A stretch of DNA of 64,000 bases from Populus alba (Eukaryota; Streptophyta; Magnoliopsida; Malpighiales; Salicaceae), in assembly GCF_005239225.2 (NCBI RefSeq), contig NC_133300.1, forward strand, positions 12,987,875 to 13,051,874, given 5' to 3'. A program made the position numbers and the translations under genes. Under the pieces are notes generated by a model, which ran no database searches, was not told the DNA's origin, and worked only from the letters and a program-made list of their open reading frames with translations. This document shows, one piece after another, positions 13,370 through 24,170 of the stretch (its first letter is position 1; every line of letters starts with the position of its first letter).

Positions 13370-13935
13370 GACCTAGATTAACTTGAATTAACTTGTCAAA
13401 TCCACAACCTGATTTATAAGTCTAGGATAACCCTATAGAAAACAAATCAAAACAAATTATGAAATTCAATGTTGAAGGATGAAAGTGAAAAGAAAAATTA
13501 ATTAAAAAAGACCAAAAAACAAACAACTTAAGTAAACCTATGTTAACCTTCCAAACTTGCAATTTGGGTCATGTAATTAGGATAACTCCATAGAAAGTAA
13601 ATTGAAATAAATTATAAATCTTAATTCCTAATCAATTTAATATTGAATGAAAAAATTAAAAAAAATAAAAATAAAGATTAAAAAAAAAAATTGAGTTAAC
13701 CCAGTTTAAACCATCAAACTTATGACTCGAGTAATAAGATTGATATAAATTAATAGAAAACAAACAAAAAAAATTATGGAACTTAATTTCAAATTAATTA
13801 TGAAACTAAAGATAAAGCTAGAAAAAAAATTTTAAAAAAAAAACGATTTAATTTGTGAATCTTGACCAAAAATAAAAAAAACTTATATGCAGTGATAAAA
13901 TTGAAATTAATAAAAAATTAAAAAATATTGTTAAG
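13370..13935. repeat. Dispersed AT-rich repeat family R, copy 1 (degenerate tandem)
   Basis: About three degenerate units of roughly 160-190 bp. Each contains a gttaac(c)-type segment, a gggtcatg- or actcgagtaat-type segment, ggataaccc(c)atagaaa, and a tail like cctaatcaatttaatattga followed by A-rich DNA. The same order of parts recurs near 51840-52480, 55180-55330 and 62850-63500. Confidence 0.6.
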
Positions 13936-13978
13936 TAAATTGTTCAAGTTAACAGTGCTTTAGTGCCTTGTGAGGAAG

Positions 13979-14003
13979 AGTAATAATAATAATAATAATA
14001 ATA
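13979..14003. repeat. (TAA)n microsatellite
   Basis: A short run of about eight TAA units in otherwise featureless AT-rich DNA. Confidence 0.9.
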
Positions 14004-14759
14004 ACAATAAGAATGAATTTCTCTACTCATTTATTTATTTTATTTTTTGTTAAAAGAAATTCTATTTAAAAAAAAAAAAGAATGTTGTCATGTCTTCAGC
14101 CCTTTGATTTTATATCATCGTTTCAATCAATCAAAGCGCGAAACGATCCCATCTCTATTAATGAGTTCTTTTTCTTTCTTTCTTTTTTTTTTCTCGTTTT
14201 TCCTTAACTTCTAATGTTTTTCACCATTAATTAATCTATAGGCATACCATAGGCTGTGTAGTGTCTGCGGCTGTGGCCTCAAGCAACCTACATTGAAATC
14301 CTCGATAAAAGCAAACCCTAATGGAATTAATAAAACCCATCAACTTTTATGGATAAAAACTCAATTATTCGCATCTAATCTAAAACGTTACAATTTGCTG
14401 CGTTCAAGATTTTTCTACTTGTTGACCATCAAATTTAACAGAAAAGCATTGGATGGGCATGCATCTATGTAGCCATCACATGTACCATGGACCTAAGAAA
14501 TTAATTCGTATATCATGTAATATAATAATTTATTGTGTTTTCATTTCTAGCTCGTAATTACATTACATTCACTGTATCAAACGTATTAATGATCAATTTA
14601 TGTGTGAGTCAAGCAATTTTACAAGAGCATGTAGACATCTAGTTTCTTGTATTGCACTTATAGCCACAGTGCTGATTGCCGAATCCTCAGCTTTTGTTTC
14701 TCAATTTCCAACACTATTGAGATAGCCTCTCCTTGACCCTTGCTAGTAGGGTTCATTAT
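14004..14759. other. Intergenic, no feature seen
   Basis: Apparently low-copy DNA without a convincing open reading frame, RNA gene or repeat pairing. Confidence 0.4.
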
Positions 14760-15325
14760 TTTCAATTTAGCTTTAGTTTTTATAAAAAAAAAATTAAATT
14801 AAATATTTTTAAAAAAAACTAAACCGGTTCAAACCGAATAGTTTTGGTTCGGTTCAGTTTAATTTTTTAGGACAAAAACCGATTTAAACTGGTTTGACTC
14901 GGTTTTTTTCGGTTTGGCTCAGTTTTTTTCCGGTTTGGGTTGGTTTTTTTCATGTTGGGTCGGTTTTTTTCCCATTTTTTTTTGTTTGGGATCGGTTTTT
15001 TTGGTTTTAGCCTTATAAAACCGAAACCGAACAGTACCGGTTGGTTTTTTAAAAATTTTAATCTGTTTAATTTGTTATTTTTTATGTTTAATTTGTTCGG
15101 TTTTTTCTGATTTGGCTCAGTTTTTTCTGGTTTGGGTCGGTTTTTTTTTTTTTTGGGTTCGGTTTTTTTAGTTTTAACCTTATAAAACCAAAACCGAACA
15201 GTACTGGTTGTTTTTTTTTAATTTTAATAAGTTTAATCTGTTTTTTTTTATGTTTAATTTTTTTAGTTATTTTTTTTTTAATTTTTTCAATTTAATCAAT
15301 TTTTTATTATTTTTACTCACCCCTG
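14760..15325. mobile_element. CGGTTT-rich element, copy 2
   Basis: Same organisation as the copy at 5286-5775. A left arm with aaaccggttcaaaccgaa is followed by tandem ggtttgactcggttttt-type units, two internal ttataaaaccgaaaccgaac-like blocks, and a right end tttttactcacccctgc. The internal block appears twice (near 15010 and 15180), so the array has duplicated inside this copy. Confidence 0.6.
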
Positions 15326-15437
15326 CTTGCTAGCAGCCTTGAGGTTCTCATTACCGTTATTTTCTACCCTACCGTAACCCTTCAAGGTACGAGAGGAAAC
15401 CGGGGACGCCTCTCATACTACAGAAGAGTAGAGAGGG

Positions 15438-15609
15438 GACTTCTTAATTGCAATTCAAGACATAACTTAAGCAATTCAAACTACTCAGGACTTCTTTTCC
15501 AATGACGATTTGGTTTTTTACGGTTTTTTCTGAAGTTGCTGAAGACTTCTTAATTGCAATTCAAGACATAACTTAAGCAATTCAAACTACTCAGGACTTC
15601 TTTTCCAAT
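15438..15609. repeat. Perfect 66-bp direct repeat with 40-bp spacer
   Basis: Positions 15438-15503 and 15544-15609 are identical by eye, starting gacttcttaattgcaattc and ending ttcttttccaat. The spacer 15504-15543 contains a ggttttttacggttttttc segment. The identity implies a recent duplication. Confidence 0.9.
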
Positions 15610-16529
15610 TGCATAAGTGATCATTGAACCTTACTGAGTCTAGTTTCTCTTTACTAGGAGAATGATGCCTGAGCTAACTCGCATAAACGATTTCTCAAGC
15701 GGTATCCAATAACTCAGTAAGACAAGACGACAATGGTTGCTGGGTATGAATAGGGGATTCATACTAGTGAAAATTAATAATATTTTTAGAAAATAATTTT
15801 TTAGGAAAAATGGTGGTGATGATTTTTATGACTGTTATTAATATTTTAATTAGGAAAATAAATTACTCGTAGACTAATTGAAATTTGATCTTTTGAAAAA
15901 CAAAAATTAATTCTCTGTGGTCGAATTTCTGTCAAAATATAAGGTGGGACAGATTTGTCGTTGTAAATTGGTCCTAAATTCCAGTAAAAAAAAAAAAAAA
16001 ACAAATCCACAATTGCAAATTGTTCCAAAAAACATTTCTTGTCAAAAACAATTTGTAATCGCAAACAAAGTATGTTACTAGATTGTTGCAAGAGAGTTTT
16101 TCAAGGTCACAAATTTTGCTATATTATCAATTGAAATTCTCTTTTTAGGATAGATATTCCTAATTATCTGACAATCAAACTCGATGCATTTAGACAAAGT
16201 AAATATAAGTAAGTGGATTTAAGAAAATCAATAAAATATTAATTAGGGTTCTAATAAACCCCAATGGAATAAAATTGATCACTTGAAAAAGTAAGGTTCT
16301 AAGAATATCAATGAATCAAAATAAATAAAGAAGAGATAATTAATTAAGGTTTTTAAGATAGAAAAACCTAATAAACTACAAAATATTTTTAGTAGAGAAA
16401 AACCTAAAACAAAACTAGATATTACACTGAAAAAAAGGTAAAAAAAAAAAAATAAAGAAAATTGTAAAAGAAAAAAAAATTTAAAGAAAGCAGTAAACTT
16501 ACAAAAATAATTCGCATGAAATGGTATAT
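15610..16529. other. AT-rich intergenic DNA
   Basis: No gene. The minus-strand frame at 15846-16091 is A/T-biased and shows no domain. Confidence 0.4.
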
Positions 16530-16740
16530 TTGGGAAGTGTGATTGTGGTTATTTTTCAAAGTGTTTTTTACTCGAAAATACATTAAAATAATATTTTTTT
16601 ATTTTTTAAAAATTATTTTTAATATCAACGTATCAAGATGATCTAAAAATATTAAAAAATATTAATTTAAAACAAAGAAAAAAATTAAAAAAATTTAAAC
16701 TTTTTTATAAATATTTTTAAAATACAAAAATTAAAACATT
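16530..16740 (+). mobile_element. MITE-like element, family M, copy 3
   Basis: Left end tgtgattgtggttatttttc followed by aaagtgttttttactcgaaa, then the core atcaacgtatcaagatgatc, then A-rich DNA ending in aaaatacaaaaattaaaac. Full-length compared with the best copies. Confidence 0.65.
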
Positions 16741-17159
16741 GAGATTGAGAGAAAAACCTGAATAGAAATTTGTGTCAGGAGAAAAGCTAAAAATTACAAT
16801 GAAATTGATTCTATATTTAGAGGAAATATTATACTTAATCACCAAATAAACTTGAAAGATAAGCTAGACTAAACAAATAAAAATATTATATTGAAATATG
16901 AATTTTACTAGAACAATAATTATTTTTACTAAAGAATAATAGGATAGAGTTGACGAAAAATGATTCCAAGTGCTGCTACCAAAATTAATTCTGTTGCCGC
17001 ACTATTACTACAATTGTACAATTCACAATTGTAAAGAACCTTCGGATCGTCTTTATCTTTATTTCTTCCTTCATGTTTCTCAAATATTTGAATTTCATCT
17101 ATGTCTAATAAAAGTTTTGCTATTTGGCCTAATTTCTTATAGTCAATTGAAAACTTTTT

Positions 17160-17480
17160 ATTTTGGAGTAGGGGTAAGTATTTTTAGTCTGATCCGGTTT
17201 GGATTTTTACTAAAAAAAAAATCAATCAAATTAATGTTTTAATATATAAATTTAAAACTAGATAAAATTAAAAATCAATTCAAACTGATTGATATCAACT
17301 TATTTCAAGTTTTTAAATGAAAAACCAATAAAATTTGTGATCAAAATGCAAGTATACAATTTGTTTGGGCTTTTATCTTTTAAATAGAGTGTTTGAATTT
17401 GATCTTTATGGGTTTTTTTATAGCCAATTTGAAATTAAATTTGATTTTTATGGGTTTTTTTTATAGCCTAATACAAATTT
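17160..17480. mobile_element. Fragment related to the CGGTTT-rich element
   Basis: Begins ggagtaggggtaagtatttt, the complement of the right end of the two larger copies, followed by gtctgatccggtttgg. The tandem core is missing. A 30-40 bp segment, tttgatctttatgggttttt, is duplicated near 17400 and 17440. Confidence 0.4.
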
Positions 17481-19046
17481 TAGTTTTGAGACCATCTACT
17501 TGAATGCACAGTATATTAGCATTCTGAAGTTACTTGAACTACATTCAATATACTTTCAGAATTACATCGAATAGCATTTCAATACAGCACCATGATTTCA
17601 ATCATTGAAGGCTCCTTTTCTTGCATTTTTTTTTTTTATTTGCTAGCTTGATTTTCTAATAGTAAGGCAGCAGAGAACCCACCAGCCGGCCCATACTTGA
17701 CAAGATGAGAAATAACCAGTCACTAGAACCCACATTCATGCTCTTCAATTGTTAGCTAAAAAAAACTAAAAAAGCTATTTTGATATCTGTGGGCATTTGT
17801 TTTAGAGTAAATCATCAACTTCATGATCATGATAATGTTTCCTCCCCCAAAACTCCACAACATAGATTCGTATTCACAAATCCAAGAGTGAATCATCTAG
17901 CCTGCTTGTGGAAGATTTGTAGGATCTCCTCCAAATCCTACGAAATGGCATGGCACAAATCTGCAAAAATTGGCGTTTCACACCTGTTCTTCCAGCTCAT
18001 ATCTCTGTTATTGATCACTGGCAGCTGCCTTGATGATGTATCTCTGCTGCCGTCAATGTTTGGAACAAAAGCAAAATCACAAGGAATTAAATCCAAACTT
18101 CTTGGAACACCCTTTACAGTTGCAGAATATTGACTTCAGAAAAGACAGTTCTTGCAGCTATGATTTATACAGAACATGGATTATCTGTAAATTATTTGTA
18201 TTGCATGGCATAGTCTATACATAGATAATACAAATGCTATCAAGAATTCTGGGTACGTACACTCCTATGAAACTCTCTTTCCTTGCCCTAAGAAGCCTAA
18301 AAAAGAGAAGCAAACGAAGCTGTTGATGACTCATCTCGAGTCACGGAATCCCTTTAGAGCATTCAAACATGATATCAGTTTCATGGTAGTTAATTCTTTG
18401 TTCTGACCATTCAAATTTGAAATTGTTTTCTATGGTTTTTGGTGACAGTCTCCATTCAAACACAGACGCCATTTCCCTGATCTGCATATTCAACAATTTC
18501 AATTGTATGAATTCTCTTACAAGTAGCAACAATCCAAGGCAAGAAATACAACAGTTCTGTACGAAAGAGCAGCGTAAAATATAGTGGAGCATTAGAATGA
18601 CTGTAAAACCACTCTAAATAGTTTTAAATTTGGAAACTACGAAGATTGCATAAGCTGCATATCTCTATAAAACTACTTGATCTCAGAATTATGTCTTTCG
18701 AGAAACTCAACACAATGTTGGCCACGATCATAGCCAAGTATGCCAAAATTTCTAGCCTAACAGTTTCTATAGTCGTGATTTTCATAACCTCGGGCACAAT
18801 ATTAGCCACGATTGGGCTAGCCACTGGCTTAATATTCTATATTATTGTTGGAGTGACCGAATCACCATCAATATTGTTTCCGATCATGGTGATGAGAAAA
18901 ATAAGATTGTTCATTGTGGCTCTTTGGTGGCCATTTAGTAAGTGAAGTAATTTTGCTCACATGAATACGAGATTTCCCTCCATTATAATTAGACATAAGA
19001 GAGTCAAATTGCATGTTAGCATGAACAAAAATATTATTATAATATT
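17481..19046. other. Low-copy intergenic island, unidentified
   Basis: Composition is less A/T-biased than the surroundings. On the minus strand, 18470 down to about 18345 looks exon-like: a cag acceptor, then about 40 open codons ending in a stop near 18340. A hydrophobic 99-codon plus-strand frame (18646-18945) overlaps a minus-strand frame of similar length. None matches a family I know. A decayed gene or an unassigned element are both possible. Confidence 0.3.
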
Positions 19047-19285
19047 AGAGAATAATATAAATTATATTTTAAGACCTCACCTAACAGTTTAAGCTATTTG
19101 TATTAAGATAGTTTTTTGACATAATATTAGAGTTTTGATGTTCAAGTAGTCACGAGTTCGAATCTCATCATCCTCACTTGAAGGAGTATGTTAAAAAATA
19201 ATATAAATTATATCCTGAAATTTCATTTAATAGTTTAAGCTATTAAGTTGAGATAGTTTTTTAATATAAAAGTAACCTCCCAGTG
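19047..19285 (+). mobile_element. SINE-like, tRNA-derived-looking element
   Basis: Contains cacgagttcgaatctcatca at 19151-19170, which includes a Pol III B-box-like GTTCGAATC. On both sides lie copies of a segment with taatataaattatat, acagtttaagctatt (atagtttaagctatt in the second) and gatagttttttgacat (19055-19120 and 19197-19275). The layout suggests a tRNA-derived short element whose head has duplicated. A clear A box and poly-A tail are not seen. Confidence 0.4.
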
Positions 19286-19617
19286 ACCATGTGTTGAGCA
19301 CCTGGTTGAACAAATGAAGGATCGAATTCAGTCCATATGTATTCTAAGGTGTTTGAAAGTTACACCTTTAATTATTTGCTCCTAAAGGAGTATACAAATT
19401 TTAAACATCTAGGACTCTTGCATTAGGGTAGTGTTTTTTCTATGCCGAATAAGGATAGGGTGGACATGTAAACTCTTTTGTGATGTTGTTTGGTGCATAT
19501 TTGGATTCTATAAAAATCAATTTTTATCTTGTTCAAAGTTATTCTAGTGAAGAAAGTTTTGTCGCGCTAAAATAAAATAAAAAGGGCAAATTTATCCAAA
19601 ATCTCTACTAAAAAAGC

Positions 19618-21030
19618 TAATCTGGGTTAATCCGAGTCAATATAATAATAAAAATAATTATGATCATAATTTTAAAATCCAACTAAGAAGTCAACCCAGG
19701 ACAAGGCTCAAATCATATATAGGATTGATCATTGACACAAGTCAATGTAGGGATAAAAACAATTATTATTATATTTTTAAAACATTACTCGGGGGTCAAC
19801 TAGAGGCAAAACCTTAGTCATGGGTTGGGTTGGTCATTGACCCGAGTCAAAATATAAAAAAGTAGTTATTATCGTAATTTTAAAATCCGACTCGGAAATC
19901 AACCCGAGACTAGACCTAGATTAAGTGTTAGGTTGACCGTTGACTCAAGTCAACATAAGGATAAAAATATTTATTATCATAATTTAAAATATGACTAAGA
20001 AATCGATCTAGGGCAAAGCCCGGGCTACTAGTCTGGTTGACCACTGACCTGGAATAATGTAAGGATAAAATAAGTTATTATTATGGTTTTTAAACCCGAG
20101 GCAAGGCCCGTATTATGGGTTGAGTTGAACTAACTCAGGTCAATGTAAATATAAAATTGATTATTATTATACTTTTAAAAATCAACTTGAAGGTCAATCT
20201 AAGGCTAGGCTAGGACCGGGTCACGGGTCAGGTTGATCATTGACTGGAATAATATAAAGATAAAAATAGTTATTAACATAGTTTTAAAACTCTATTAGGG
20301 GTTCGATTTGAGGCAATATCTGAGTCACAAATTGGGTTGACCATTGACCCAAGTCAACATAATGATAAAAGTGATTATTATTATAATTTTAAAACTTGAC
20401 TCAGATGTTGACTTAGAACAAAGTCTGGGTCACAGGTCAGGTTAATCATTGACCCAATCAATGTAAGGATAAAAGTGTTTATTATTATAGTTTTAAAACC
20501 CAACCCGGGGATCGAACAAGGGCTAGGCCCATGTCATAGGTTGGGTTGACCATTGACCTAGGTCAACATGAGGATAAAAATAATTATCATCATAGTTTTA
20601 AGATCCAACTAAGAGGTCGACCAAAGGCAAGGCCCGGGTCAAGGGTCGGTTTGACCATTGACCTGTGTCAACACAAGGATAAAAGTTGTTATTATCTTAA
20701 TTTTGAAACCCGACTTGAGGGTAAACCTAAGGCAAGGCTTGGGCCATAGATCGAGTATATTGTTGACTTGTGTCAATATAAAGATAAAATTAGTTATTAT
20801 TATAGTTTTAAACATGACTCGGGGATCGATCTAAGATAAGGCTCGAGCCACTAGTCAGGTTGACCATTGATATTTTTAAAACCCGATTTGGGGGTCAAAT
20901 TAGTGAAAGGATCATGTCACGAGTCGAATGGTCAACCCAATTTGACTTGAGTCAATATATGATAAAAATTATTACTATTATAGTTTTAAAACTTGATTCG
21001 GGAGTCAACCTAGGGCAATGACTGGATAAT
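19618..21030. repeat. Tandem array of about thirteen ~105-bp units
   Basis: Each unit runs: gtcaatataaggataaaa-type segment, (a/t)gttattattatagtttt, aaaacccgactcgggggtca, cctagggcaaggcccgggtc, atgggtcgggttgaccattg, acccga. Unit starts fall near 19628, 19740, 19847, 19947, 20054, 20138, 20248, 20353, 20456, 20561, 20667, 20772 and 20950. Units are diverged (roughly 70-85% by eye) and one near 20054 is shortened. Short open frames inside it are by-products of the repeat. Confidence 0.9.
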
Positions 21031-22022
21031 GGACCAAAATGTATTAAAAAAAAAAGAATCAAAGCAACCTTGTTTTGACAACAAAAAAGAAAAAAAAAAG
21101 TCAATAAATTTTTTACATGGTCAAGTCAAGTCAATTCTTTCTATATTTTTTCTTTTAACTCGGACCAGTCCAAGTGTCAGATCAACTGTGTCCTATGCAA
21201 CATCTACAACACAAAATAAAATAAATTCTAGTTCAATTAAATGCTTACCAAACATATGACAAAATAATTATTTGTTGAATTAATATTATCCAGCACACCA
21301 AACATTACGTAAATATATATTTAATATACATTGATTGCCATGTCTAATTGAATTTATCCTTAAGTTGGAGATTTTAATTTTGGTAACAACTAGTTGTAGT
21401 CGATGAACTTTCCTACTTGGAACTCGAAGAGTTATTATTTGGCCCTTTAGTTTGCCAATGGACATCATTGATATTATGAATGTGTTTTTTGGTATTATAA
21501 AATACATGTATGATCTTAATTTAGCTTCACTACACAGCTGGACATGTGGACTGTGGTGATATAAATATTACAATTAAATAGCTACAAATAAAAAATATTA
21601 TCATTTTCATATATAATACCAGTAGCAGGGCCATGCATTTCTGCGGGTCTGATTTAATATCTTATTCTTATTTTTATTTGGCTAATTATATATTATGATT
21701 GTCTCGCTTGTTTATATTTTTAGCCTTTCTTTTGAGTTTTTTAGTAGTTAGGATTAATTATATTAATATAAATTTGCATGGTGGAACTTAAACAAATGTT
21801 TGTTCTTTGGATTAATTTAATATTTTAATTTAAATTGTTTCTTAATTATTATTTTAAAATTGTTCTTGTTATGCTAAATATTTGTTTTATATATATAGAA
21901 ATGATCCTTATTCACACTGCCTAAATTTTTTAAACTAATATTATAAATAGAAGTTGTTGTAAACTGTAGGACCGGGCCGGCCTACACTCTACCCAACCAA
22001 ATTCTTTAAGTGGACTCTACCA
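21031..22022. other. AT-rich intergenic DNA
   Basis: No gene supported; small frames here lack any recognisable domain. Confidence 0.4.
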
Positions 22023-22239
22023 AGACCCTCACAACCTACTCCATGCAATTTTTTAAACTTTTATGTACTTTGATTTAAAATAATATTTTTTTAATTTTTT
22101 TTATAAACAAAGTATTTCTTGGCCTTGGTAATTGACTTTACCGAGACCCTCACAACCTCCTCCATGCAATTTTTTAAACTTTTATGTACTTAAAGATTTA
22201 AAATAATATTTTTTTAATTTTTTAAATAAACAAAGTATT
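22023..22239. repeat. 121-bp tandem duplication
   Basis: Units 22023-22117 and 22144-22239 share agaccctcacaacct, then ccatgcaattttttaaactt and ttatgtactt, and end in aaacaaagtattt. The second carries a few extra bases. Confidence 0.85.
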
Positions 22240-22354
22240 TTTTTTTATTTTGAGTGGATGGTAAACTTCATCGACTCCTACTTCTTACCTTGTTTAACTT
22301 AGAATTCAGTTTGACTTAGAAGTAAATAATTAGATAGAAGGAATGTTTTTTTTT

Positions 22355-22515
22355 GTATTTTAAAATTAATTTTTGAAAAAAAAAATATTTTTATTTTTTT
22401 AAGTGATTTTAAATTATTTTGATATATTGATATTACAAATATTTTTTAAAAAATAAAAATACATATTATTTTTAAATAAAAATTATTTTAAAAAATAATC
22501 ACTACCACTCCTCTA
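22355..22515 (-). mobile_element. MITE-like element, family M, copy 4
   Basis: A/T-rich core with ttattttgatatattgatat and a right end aatcactaccactcctctaa, which is the complement of the left end of plus-oriented copies. Confidence 0.5.
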
Positions 22516-23052
22516 AACATACTTAAAAATTGATTAAAAGAAAAAACCATACCGTCGTTGTAACAAAACGTCTCTTTCTCCGGTCCCACGACAACTCGCA
22601 ATCTTCCACTTTTTTCCATGACCGAACCAATCCAAACTCCATGATGACGTGTCGTCCGACTGTTCCCCCAAATCACTCCAAAACAGAACAATACAAAGAA
22701 GAAGTTAGCGCCAAATTTTAAGAGAGTGGAAGGAGAACCTTCACATCTCCTAACTTACAAACTACCAAGCATAAGGACAGCACATACAAAAATATTTATA
22801 TAAAAAAAAAAACTATAAAATTTGTAAAGGTTGTATAGGAAAAATGAAAGATAAATTGCAATAAAAAAAAAAAAGCATGTTGCATAAAGAAATTATATAT
22901 ATGGAGTTGATCCTCATTTCTAGGCAATGGATGGTCTTTTATATTTTTACAAAGATTAAATTTTACATGAATAATAATATTCCTAGCCCTATACAATTTC
23001 TTACTACATAAAAAGAATTTACATAATGAATTCAAATACATTTTGACTTTTT
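22516..23052. other. Intergenic, no gene supported
   Basis: Short overlapping frames on both strands; none shows domain-like features. Confidence 0.4.
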
Positions 23053-23385
23053 ATTGATAATCATACGAACACTAATTAAATATAATACTTATCAATTTTA
23101 ATATGTTGAGCATTTTTATTTTTAACGGAATTTGATCTTCTAATCAATCATATATGTAAGCTCTTTTTATTTTTGGTTATTGTTGGTTAATCATATTTTC
23201 TAACTCTTTTTTTCTTGATTGTCATATAAACTCTAATTAAATGTAATTTGCCAATTTTAATATGTTGAGCATTCTGATTCTGAACAGGAATTGATTTTCT
23301 AATCAATCATGTAAGCTCTTTTTATCTCTATAATTAGTTGTATATTTTTGGTTAATCATATTTTCTAACACTTCTAATTTATCAT
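23053..23385. repeat. ~164-bp tandem duplication
   Basis: Two units starting near 23053 and 23217. Both contain caattttaatatgttgagca, then tctaatcaatcat and gtaagctctttttat, and end with ggttaatcatattttctaac. Confidence 0.85.
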
Positions 23386-24170
23386 GACTTTTATATCTCT
23401 TAGTTCATTGTTTTTTTTAACTTTTCTGATCTATTTTAGCCTCTCTTTTTTTCTTGTTTGGTATTCATAATAAACACCAACTATTCTTATTTAGTTAGAT
23501 TCATAGATGTTTATTTTGAGGAGTAAACAACTACTCATGAGATAGCTTGAGATACTGTTGGTGTTCAAGTTATCCATGAAACCCTAGTGCGATTTTTTAG
23601 ATGCTGGATAATGCTGTTAGCCACACCAAAAGATCTGCTCCTCGCCTTCCACCCTCTCAATCTGTTGTTTTCTTGACAAAAAGGACTCAGATTCTTGTGG
23701 CCATCGATCTTTCTTTCGTGCGAGGAAACAGTTAAGAGCAATTATTAGACAATACGAGGCACCTACTTTGTGCAAGTGGAAGCATAACATGCCAGAATTA
23801 TTGCTCAAAAGGCTGGTCCAACCAAAGCAGAAGATTGCTGATTCCACTCCTCACCAGAAACAAGGCTTAGCATGCACTGTCTCTTTCCGAAAAAGATATT
23901 TTTATTCTCCCCATTTTTGTTTTTTAGATCTTATGGTAGTGGTTTTAAAGTGTTTTTATAAAAATAAATATATTAAAATAATATTTTTTTTATTTTTGAG
24001 AAAAACACATGAAAATACTACCCACAAGTTTCATTTTTGTAGTGAGAGATCATTCAAATTCTCTTCTGCAAATGGGAAATCATCCATAGTCCTTTACAAG
24101 ATAACTGATCCCAGAAGACATTTGCTTCTTTGCAACACGAAGGATAATGATTAGTGTTATATTAATTTTA
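23386..24170. other. Low-copy island with short open frames, unidentified
   Basis: 23601-23735 holds a 44-codon ATG-to-stop frame and 23768-24154 a 128-codon frame, the latter running through a family M MITE half-copy (about 23935-24005). Base composition from 23580 to 23890 is more gene-like than the flanks, so a gene relic is possible. No family recognised. Confidence 0.3.
23935..24005 (+). mobile_element. MITE-like element, family M, truncated copy
   Basis: Left half only: ggtagtggttttaaagtgtt followed by a segment with atattaaaataatattttt. Confidence 0.5.

Noticed and set aside
17780..18133. 117-codon frame
   Set aside because: No recognisable motif and mixed composition; kept only as part of an unidentified island.
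19151..19170. A functional tRNA gene
   Set aside because: Only a B-box/T-arm-like segment is present; no acceptor stem, A box or anticodon arm could be built around it.
20546..20749. 67-codon repeat-containing frame (MTIDLGQHEDK...)
   Set aside because: It lies entirely inside the 105-bp tandem array and its internal repeat is that of the array.
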